Assembly: GCA_025062325.1 (NCBI GenBank) | Contig: JANXAL010000022.1 | Span: forward strand, 22,900-86,899 | Length of the DNA stretch: 64,000 nucleotides | Direction of reading: 5' to 3' | Source of the DNA: Roseiflexus sp. | Lineage (GTDB): Bacteria > Chloroflexota > Chloroflexia > Chloroflexales > Roseiflexaceae | Part shown: positions 26,407-33,900 of the stretch, one piece after another | Layout of the letters: the number at the start of each line of letters is the position of its first letter | How positions within the stretch are numbered: the stretch's first letter is position 1 | Made by a program: the position numbers and the translations under genes | Notes under the pieces: generated by a model | Told to the model about the DNA's origin: nothing | Database searches by the model: none | What the model saw: the letters and a program-made list of their open reading frames with translations, nothing else

Positions 26407-27402
26407 CTACGCATTCACATCGAAAACCACTCGCCCGCGCACCTGACCGGCAACGATTTCATCGCAGAGTTCTTTGACCCGGCTGAGCGGTTCAACACGG
26501 GTGATCCGGTCGAGCACCTCGGTGGGAAGCTCGCGCGCCAGATTGTCCCATGCCGCACGACGGCGCTCCGTCGGGCACATAACCGAGTCGATGCCGATCA
26601 GGCGCACGCCGCGCAGGATAAACGGAAACACGGTCGTGGTCAAATTGGCGCCGCCAGCATTGCCGCATGCCGCCACCGCGCCACCAGCCGCCGTTGCAGC
26701 AAGGACGCGCGCCAACACATCGCCGCCGACGGTATCGACCGCTCCCGCCCAGCGTTCCGATTCGAGCGGACGACCCGGCGCCGCAAGTTCGGAGCGGGGC
26801 ACGATAGTTGTCGCGCCGAGTTCACGCAGATAATCGTGGGTTTCAGCGCGTCCGGTAGACGCTGCGACGCGGTAGCCGCGCCGCGCCAGCAGGGCCGTAG
26901 CAATGCTGCCAACCCCGCCAGCCGCGCCGGTTACCAGCACCTCGCGGTCGCCAGGCTTGACACCAGCCTCTTCAAGCGCCATTACCGCCAGCATGGCTGT
27001 GAACCCGGCAGTGCCGATAGCCATGGCGTGGAACAGGGTCATTCCAGTGGGCAGGGGAACCAGCCACTCGGCTTTGACGCGTGCGCGCTGTGCATACCCG
27101 CCCCAGTGCCGCTCGCCAATGCCCCAGCCGGTCAGTACGACCGGATCGCCGGGATGATAGTCCGGGCTGGTGGTTTCGATCACGGTCCCTGCCAGATCGA
27201 TGCCAGGGACCATCGGGAAAAAGCGTGAAATCTTCCCCTTGCCAGTAACGTTTAGACCGTCCTTGTAGTTGAGACAGGAGTAGACCACCTGCACCAGCGT
27301 GTCACCCTGCGGCAGATCGTCGTTCGTCAACTGGCGAAACTCAGCGTGGATTGCGCCGTTTTCCTGCGTCAGCACAAGCGCTCTGAACGTGTCCTGGGTC
27401 AT
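26407..27402 (-). CDS. acuI: AcuI/YhdH-type acrylyl-CoA reductase (NADPH), MDR superfamily
   Basis: 331 residues. Medium-chain reductase without structural zinc. It has the YhdH/AcuI hallmark CLNYKDGLNVTGKGKI at about 43-58, the substrate-side GIDLAGTV, the nucleotide-binding GAAGGVGS near 160-167 and the C-terminal RGRVVFDVN. Characterised AcuI enzymes reduce acrylyl-CoA to propionyl-CoA, the same reaction as the third domain of propionyl-CoA synthase encoded in this operon. GAAAGGAG precedes ATG 27402. A detoxifying or backup role for leaked acrylyl-CoA is inferred. Confidence 0.84.
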   Translation of the reverse strand: MTQDTFRALVLTQENGAIHAEFRQLTNDDLPQGDTLVQVVYSCLNYKDGLNVTGKGKISRFFPMVPGIDLAGTVIETTSPDYHPGDPVVLTGWGIGERHWGGYAQRARVKAEWLVPLPTGMTLFHAMAIGTAGFTAMLAVMALEEAGVKPGDREVLVTGAAGGVGSIATALLARRGYRVAASTGRAETHDYLRELGATTIVPRSELAAPGRPLESERWAGAVDTVGGDVLARVLAATAAGGAVAACGNAGGANLTTTVFPFILRGVRLIGIDSVMCPTERRRAAWDNLARELPTEVLDRITRVEPLSRVKELCDEIVAGQVRGRVVFDVNA

Positions 27403-27476
27403 GATCTTCTCCTTTCGGGCACAAAGCGCGTTTCCTGCGTCTACGTGCAGGATCTCTCAGACAAGATTGACTTGCA

Positions 27477-27529
27477 GACGCAAAGGCGCCAAGCTTCGCA
27501 GCGCGTATGCGTCTTCACGCCTTTGCGTC
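27477..27529. repeat. Inverted repeat with 12-bp arms between acuI and the aldehyde dehydrogenase gene
   Basis: GACGCAAAGGCG (27477-27488) and CGCCTTTGCGTC (27518-27529) flank a 29-bp centre. The same arm recurs at 51343-51354, and a related arm at 53853-53862. It may mark a processing or termination site between the two co-directional genes. Confidence 0.5.
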
Positions 27530-27589
27530 AACCTCATCTGCGAAACGCTCAAAGCGAGGGCTTGAAGCCTACCAAAGCGGCGTCCCTCA

Positions 27590-29137
27590 TCACCGCTTCT
27601 CCGGCAGGAGCGTATAATCGGGGAAGTTGCCGTACAACCGCTCGCCAGGAGGACCGACGGTGACCGCCTGCACCAGATATTGGCCGCCAACGAAACACCC
27701 TTTCCAGCTTTGACCGATGCCGCCGAACACCTCGTCCCGGTCGCCGCGCGAGCGGATAGCGTTGATGCCGACCTTAAAGGCGCGCACTTCAGCGGCGATC
27801 TGCTGCGCCAGACGTTCATTGTCGCAGGCGACCGATGCGACAAGACACCCATTCGAAATATTCATCTCGGCAATCAATTCTTCGACGCTATCCACCACCA
27901 CAATGGTATCGACCGGACCGAACGGCTCATTGTGGTAGAGCCGCGCATTGCGCGGAACATTCAGCAGCGAGACGGGCGCCATGTAGGCGGAAATATCCTG
28001 ATTGGGCAAGAATTCCTCATCGCAGAGCGTTCCCTGATACAGGCTGATAGCGCCGCCGCCGATTGCCTCGCTGATCAGCACCTGCAGCTCATCGACTTTG
28101 CGACTGTTGATCAACGGTCCGAAGTCGAGGACCGGCAGTGGCGCCTCCGGATGATCAACCAGCATCGGGTTGCCGATCCGCAACGACTTGAGCATCGGCA
28201 GATACATGTCGAGAAACTGCGGGAACAGTTGACGTTGCACCACGAAGCGCACATAGGCGGTACAACGCTGTTTGCCGTAATCGAAGCCTCGTCGCAATTG
28301 TTTCGCCAGCAGATCCCACTGGCTGAACTGCCAGACGCCGTAGGCATTGATGCCTTCCATTTCAAGCATGTAGCGCTTCTCGCGATCATAGAGGCTGGCA
28401 GCAATGTCGCGCCCATTGGTTTTGCCGCCAACGAACGCCAGACATGCAACCTCCGGTCCGCGCACGAGCGCTTCGGAGAGCCGACCGCCAGAGCCGCTCA
28501 CCAGGGAGACTGGCAGACCACAGCGCCGCGCCAGCGCCAGCGACACCGTCAGCGCGAACAGTCCGCCATCGCTGGGAGTTTTGGCAATGACCGGGTTGCC
28601 TGCCAGCGTCTGCACCAGCATCGCGTGGACGAGCACCGACAACGGGTAGTTCCACGAGGCAATGTTCGAGATCAGGCCCAGCGGCTTACGTCCTGCCATC
28701 ATCGCTGGAATCTGCTCGACATACCATTCGACGCCGCTGATGCAGCGATCAACATCGGTCATTGCTTGCGCGTAAGGCTTTCCAATCTCCCACATCAGCA
28801 ACCGACCGATGAGTTCGCGGTGCTGGCGCAGCATACGAACGCAGGCATCGACGCGCCGCTGGCGTTCGGAGAGATCGGTCGTAGACCACGCGCCGAACTC
28901 GGCCGCAGCGGCGGCGACTGCGCGACGGGCGGTATCCAGATCGATCATCGGATAATTGCCGAGGATCGTCCCATCGACAGGCGACAGAAATGGCTTTGGA
29001 TGGCCCGGGAACCCCCACTCGCCGTTGATCAGGTTGAGCGGATTTCCATCCTCATCAAACGCCTCAGGAACGATGGTCTTTGCCTGCTCGAGCAGGCGAG
29101 GCCATTCCATTCCAGGTGCTATAATCTTGTGTTTCAT
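27590..29137 (-). CDS. NAD(P)-dependent aldehyde dehydrogenase family protein
   Basis: 515 residues. ALDH fold with the coenzyme-site region SNIASWNYPLSVLVHAML, the general-base Glu in MLEMEGINAYG and the catalytic Cys in GKQRCTAYVR. The C-terminal part has EPFGPVDTIVVVDSVEELI, typical of the superfamily. The start ATG 29137 gives MKHKIIAPGMEW; a longer frame upstream comes from the palindrome at 29157-29192. Its place in the 3-hydroxypropionate operon suggests malonate-, succinate- or 3-oxopropanoate-semialdehyde as substrate, but the sequence does not decide this. Confidence 0.82.
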   Translation of the reverse strand: MKHKIIAPGMEWPRLLEQAKTIVPEAFDEDGNPLNLINGEWGFPGHPKPFLSPVDGTILGNYPMIDLDTARRAVAAAAAEFGAWSTTDLSERQRRVDACVRMLRQHRELIGRLLMWEIGKPYAQAMTDVDRCISGVEWYVEQIPAMMAGRKPLGLISNIASWNYPLSVLVHAMLVQTLAGNPVIAKTPSDGGLFALTVSLALARRCGLPVSLVSGSGGRLSEALVRGPEVACLAFVGGKTNGRDIAASLYDREKRYMLEMEGINAYGVWQFSQWDLLAKQLRRGFDYGKQRCTAYVRFVVQRQLFPQFLDMYLPMLKSLRIGNPMLVDHPEAPLPVLDFGPLINSRKVDELQVLISEAIGGGAISLYQGTLCDEEFLPNQDISAYMAPVSLLNVPRNARLYHNEPFGPVDTIVVVDSVEELIAEMNISNGCLVASVACDNERLAQQIAAEVRAFKVGINAIRSRGDRDEVFGGIGQSWKGCFVGGQYLVQAVTVGPPGERLYGNFPDYTLLPEKR

Positions 29138-29156
29138 AACTGTCTTCGCCGAAATG

Positions 29157-29192
29157 ACATTTGAGGGCGCAGGTTCCTGCGCCCTCAAATGT
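29157..29192. repeat. Perfect palindrome, 17-bp arms with 2-nt loop
   Basis: Arms 29157-29173 and 29176-29192 (ACATTTGAGGGCGCAGG and its exact complement) flank TT. It lies between the accC stop (29218) and the aldehyde dehydrogenase start (29137), so it would form a very strong hairpin in the operon mRNA. No U-tract follows, so it is not a classic terminator. Confidence 0.8.
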
Positions 29193-29217
29193 GATGCGCA
29201 GTTTTTCAGGAACCCGT

Positions 29218-30582
29218 CTACTCCAGTTTACTCTCCTTGATACGCTGGACCAGATCGGGAACGTAGCGCGTCGAGATCCGTCCTTCGCGGAACGGCGGAT
29301 CTTCGAGCATTGCCAGCATAAACGGGATGGTTGTATGGATGCCGGTGATGACGAACTCACGCAATGCACGTTCGAGGCGGGCAAGCGCCTCTTCCCGATC
29401 AGCGCCCCAGACGATCAACTTCGCCAGGAGCGAGTCATAGTACCCTGGCGGCGAATACCCGGCATAGAGATGCGAATCGACGCGCACCCCCGGTCCGCCG
29501 GGAGGCAGGTAGTACTCGATCTCACCGCTCGACGGCATGAAATCGCGATCCGGATCTTCGGCATTGATCCGCGCTTCAATGGCGTGCCCGCGCATGACCA
29601 CGTCCGACTGCTGGATCGTCAGCGGTTCGCCTGCCGCGATGCGTAACTGCCACTTGACCAGGTCAATGCCGGTGACCATTTCCGTGACCGGGTGCTCGAC
29701 CTGGATGCGGGTATTCATCTCAATGAAATAGAAGTTGCCGTCGGGATCGAGCAAGAACTCCATGGTTCCTGCATTGACGTAGTTGATCGCGCGCACGCCC
29801 TTGAGCGCCGCTTCACCCATGCGCGCCCGCAGATCGGGATCGACGGCTGGCGATGGCGCTTCTTCGACGATCTTCTGATGGCGGCGCTGCGACGAACAAT
29901 CACGTTCGCCCAGATGAATCGCATGGCCGTACTGGTCTGCCAGCACCTGGATCTCAACATGCCGCACCTGCGGCAGGTATTTTTCCATCAGCAGCGCGCC
30001 GTTGCCGAACGCCGCCTCAGCTTCGGCTTTCGACGTAGGATACGCCTTGATCAACTCAGTCTCATTCTGGGCGACGCGCATACCACGCCCGCCGCCGCCG
30101 CCGGATGGCTTGAGGAGCACTGGATAGCCAATCTGCCGCGCGACTTCAACCGCTTCTTCAACATTGCGCAATTCACCGCGCGAACCCGGCACGGTGGGCA
30201 CGCCAGCATCGCGCATGGTCTTTCTGCCCAGCGCCTTGTCTCCCATCATCCGGATGGCTTTCGCGTCGGGACCGATGAACTTCAGTTTGTATTCGGCGCA
30301 GATCTCGGCAAAGTATGGATTCTCCGAAAGGAAGCCGTAACCGGGATGAATGGCTTCGCATCCGGTCATCAGCGCCGCGCTGATCAACGCCGAGGGATTG
30401 AGATACGATTTTGCCGACGCCGCAGGACCGATGCAGACGGCTTCATCAGCCAGGCGCACTGCCAGCGAGTATTTGTCGGCTTCGCTATACGCCACGACCG
30501 CTCGCACGCCAAGTTCGTGACAGGCGCGAACGATGCGAACTGCGATTTCGCCACGGTTGGCGATGAGCACTTTCTTGAACAT
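29218..30582 (-). CDS. accC: Biotin carboxylase subunit of acetyl-CoA/propionyl-CoA carboxylase
   Basis: 454 residues, the normal AccC length. ATP-grasp enzyme that carboxylates biotin on BCCP. It has the N-terminal KVLIANRGEIAVRI, the ATP loop LLKPSGGGGGRGM, the HxE-type metal site EMNTRIQVEHPVTEM, and biotin-carboxylase C-terminal residues. The start at ATG 30582 (MFKKVLIANRGE) is by family comparison; an ATG at 30621 would add 13 residues. No biotin carrier protein gene is in the window. It lies downstream of pcs with 372 bp between, partly filled by repeats, so it may have its own transcription signals. Confidence 0.93.
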   Translation of the reverse strand: MFKKVLIANRGEIAVRIVRACHELGVRAVVAYSEADKYSLAVRLADEAVCIGPAASAKSYLNPSALISAALMTGCEAIHPGYGFLSENPYFAEICAEYKLKFIGPDAKAIRMMGDKALGRKTMRDAGVPTVPGSRGELRNVEEAVEVARQIGYPVLLKPSGGGGGRGMRVAQNETELIKAYPTSKAEAEAAFGNGALLMEKYLPQVRHVEIQVLADQYGHAIHLGERDCSSQRRHQKIVEEAPSPAVDPDLRARMGEAALKGVRAINYVNAGTMEFLLDPDGNFYFIEMNTRIQVEHPVTEMVTGIDLVKWQLRIAAGEPLTIQQSDVVMRGHAIEARINAEDPDRDFMPSSGEIEYYLPPGGPGVRVDSHLYAGYSPPGYYDSLLAKLIVWGADREEALARLERALREFVITGIHTTIPFMLAMLEDPPFREGRISTRYVPDLVQRIKESKLE

Positions 30583-30621
30583 GGTTCGCGGGCTTTCTGT
30601 CGAAACAGATGCCTTTCCCAT

Positions 30622-30954
30622 TCCATTTAGGGCAAGAGTTGGGAGGTAGGGTTAAGATGTTGCACCCTTACCCCTGACCTCTCTTGCCCCTTGCCTCTTG
30701 CCGCTCTACCGTCAGCAAAGAGAGAAATATCAAGGGCTTGCCGTCATTACGAGTCGGATCCCGTCATACCATGAGAGAAGCGGTAGCCAGGGCGCCCTGA
30801 TGAAAACGAGCAACGCAACACAGGGTTTCGCCGGAACCGCCTCTCTCGCCTCCCTTGCACGCCGCAAGGATTGCTGCTACTGAGGCCCGAGGCCAGAACC
30901 GCCTCTCCCGCCTCTTGCCTCTCTTGCCTCTCGTCTCTTGCCTGTGGCAACCGA
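30622..30954. repeat. Repeat-rich intergenic tract between pcs and accC
   Basis: Low-complexity CCTCTTGCC/CTCTCTTGCC words occur at 30676-30710 and 30888-30945. Between them lies a decayed type-A repeat end (GGGCGCCCTGATGAAAACGA, then GCAACGCAACACAGGG) near 30790-30835. No gene is seen. Confidence 0.5.
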
Positions 30955-33900
30955 TTATACCCGATGTTCCTGATTCTGGAGCATCTCAGACCACGCCTCG
31001 TACAGCTCGTCCTTATCCTTGAGGCCAGGGCGCGGCAGAGCATGGTTGACGACATAGGTTGCGCCCTGATGGCGGTTCTCCCACATCGCCTGGTGCGCCT
31101 GCGGGAGTTCGTGCCACTGCACGAGCGTCGGTTCGGTGATGCTCAACAGACCAGCACTGATCTCATCGTTCAAGCGCACGATCTCGTAGGCGTTCGAGAG
31201 GTGCGTGCCCCAGATATTTGCCGTCGGCATGTAGATCCGGCGCTGGCGCATCCAGACCTGCGGAGCGAAGAACGAGTAGCGTCGTCCGTCCATGTTCTCG
31301 AAGTAAACGACGCGACCCGTGAACGGCTTGATCAGCATGACGCTCACTGCCAGCGTATCGTGCCCGGCGCGCTCGATGATCAGATCGGGATACCCGCGCG
31401 GGTTGTCGTTGCTGCGCAGGAATTGCCCGACCGCCGTGCCCAGCGGCTTGAACGTCAGGTCGTTGAAGCGCCGCACCGCCGCTTTGAACGCATTGATATC
31501 GCTCCGTGCATCGGGCAGCGACGGCATGGTTTCGGGCCACTCGAACTCATCACCGTAGCGGCGCTGCAACTCCTCCAGGCTTACAACGCCTTTCAGCGCT
31601 GCACCGAAGCCAAGGCTGAGTACGAATTCACGCTGCGCATCGGTGTAGGTCACAACCACGATCCGCGCACCCATCGCGCGCGCCGACTCGATCGCCTCCA
31701 GGCCAACCTGATCGACAAGGGTGACGCGGCGCTCCAGCGTATCCGGCGTAACACCCGACTCATACCCCTCATCGCCCAGGTACGACCGGTCATCGACGCC
31801 ATAGTAGATCATCACAGCCTCACCAGCGCGCAGCCCTGCCCGCCGCAGCATCTCCGCCGGATCGGCAGCGCCCGGCTTGCCAAGGAAGGTGAAATGGTAG
31901 CCGCTCGATGCGCCGTAGAACGTCAGAGTCGGAATATGACCGTCGTGCGGCTCGCCAAGCAACTGGAAACTGCGCGGGAACGCCGTCTCACCGGCGTGCG
32001 ATACGACGTAGTCCGCCAGATGCCCATTGTTCTGCGCGCGGAAGTCGTCGAGCAGCGGACGACCGGCGGCTTCCCATTCCGCCCATTTCGACGGGTCTTC
32101 CGGCACGCGAGTGAAGATGCCAGCATAGCGCGGATCGCGGCGGTTGATGACGCCAATCGCGCCAGCGGCGCGCACAACCGCAGCACGCTCCTGCGAACTG
32201 ACCATACCGGTGACGTACAACCCGTTGCGCGCTGCTGAACGTGTTGCATCGAGACCGGTGCCGGTTGCGGCGCCCTCGACAAAGATGCGGCGACCGGGCT
32301 GAATCTTGAGCGTGGTAAACAATGCGCGATAGATGGTGCCCAGAGTCAGCATGTACGACCCAGCCGCCTCGAGCGTCAGATCAGGCAACACCGGGAAGCA
32401 CTGCGGCGCCTGCGCCACCATGAACTGCTGGTGCGACGCATCTGGCGTGTTGTACCCCTGAATGACAAAGTCCGCCGCCATCGGGTCGAGGCCGACCAGC
32501 GGCGACAGGAGATCATTCTGCCCGGAATAGATCGATACCAGGTCGCCGACCTTCAACCGCCCTTCGCGTTTGACCTCCTCGCCGACGGCGACAATTAACC
32601 CCACGCCTCCAGAGCCAGTCACATGCCAGTCGCGATCATGCTCGTCGAACAAACTGACCGGAATGCCGGTGATCGCCCAGATGTCGTTGAAGTTGACCTC
32701 CGATGCCAGGATGTAGAGTAGAACCTCGTTGGGACCGGGCTTCTCAACCGGGATGATGATCTGCTTTTCCGCCTTGATCGGGTCGCCGTGGAGTGGTGCG
32801 CCGGTGACTTCATCACGCACGGCCGCCATCGCATACTGCGCCACAGGAATCGGCGTGACGCCAGGGAAGAACGGCGTGCCAATCGGCAGGAGCATCCCAG
32901 CGTCGATCAGACGCTTCTCCTCTTCAGGCGTCAGATGGATGCGACGGCGCGTTGGCAACGGCGCACTGCGCTTGTCCAGGAAGTCTTGGATCCCGGCTTT
33001 GCCTTCATCAGGAGCGACGACCGCTTCGGCAAACAGGCGCGCTTCGCGCTCCAGGCCTGCTAGCATGCCTTTCGTGAAGCCGGTGCGCAACGCATCGATG
33101 ATCCGCTCAATCGCTTTGGAGCGACCTGCCCACTGCGCCTGATTGGTAAGGCGCGTAATTAGCGGATTTTGCAGCGCTTTCTCGAGCAGTTCCGCCATCG
33201 CCGGATCGGGCGCCTCCCATTGCGCGGTCAACTGGCGGCGCAACGCATAGGCTTCGGGCAGGGAGGGCCACAAGCTCTCGCCCACAGTTGCCGGGTCGTG
33301 GAACGGCACGAAGAAGGTCATCGGGTCGTCCGAAGTATCAGGAACGACGCGCAGTTCAACCGGTTTCCTCTCGATCGGTTGTCCGTCGCCCGCAGCCAGG
33401 ATCATCTCGCGCGCCATCCGGGTAGCGAGAGTGAGCGCATCCTCAGGGCTACGCGCCACCCTATCGACCAGCCCAATCTCATAAGCGCGCTCCGCGTTCA
33501 AGGTGCGTCCGCCCATAATAATCATCAGCGCCTTGAGGAACCCCGGCTCGCCGCGGCGACTGTAGAGCAGGCGCGGCAGACGCTGCGTACCGCCGTATCC
33601 TGGCAGCAACCGCAGATTAATCTCCGGTTGACCGAATTCAGCGTGCGGATCGGCGACGCGATAGTGACAGGCCAGTGCGAATTCCATGCCGCCGCCGAGC
33701 GCCACGCCATTGATCGCCGCAATGCACGGCTTATTCATGGTTTCAATCTTGCGGAACGCCAGGTGCGCATTGTTTGGCAGCGCCATCGCGTCCTCGACCG
33801 TATGCATCTCTTCGAGCATCTGTTTGATATCGGCGCCTGCCACAAAACTCTTCGTGCCCTCGCCGGTAAAGACGACAGCCGCCACGTCCTCGCGTCGCGC

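Noticed and set aside
25372..27228. A 618-codon plus-strand open frame opposite the membrane protein and acuI
   Set aside because: It is antisense to two well-supported genes; the product is Arg/Cys/His-rich with no motif, as expected of shadow frames in GC-rich DNA.
27680..29164. A 494-codon plus-strand open frame opposite the aldehyde dehydrogenase gene
   Set aside because: Antisense shadow; the minus strand carries the ALDH catalytic motifs.
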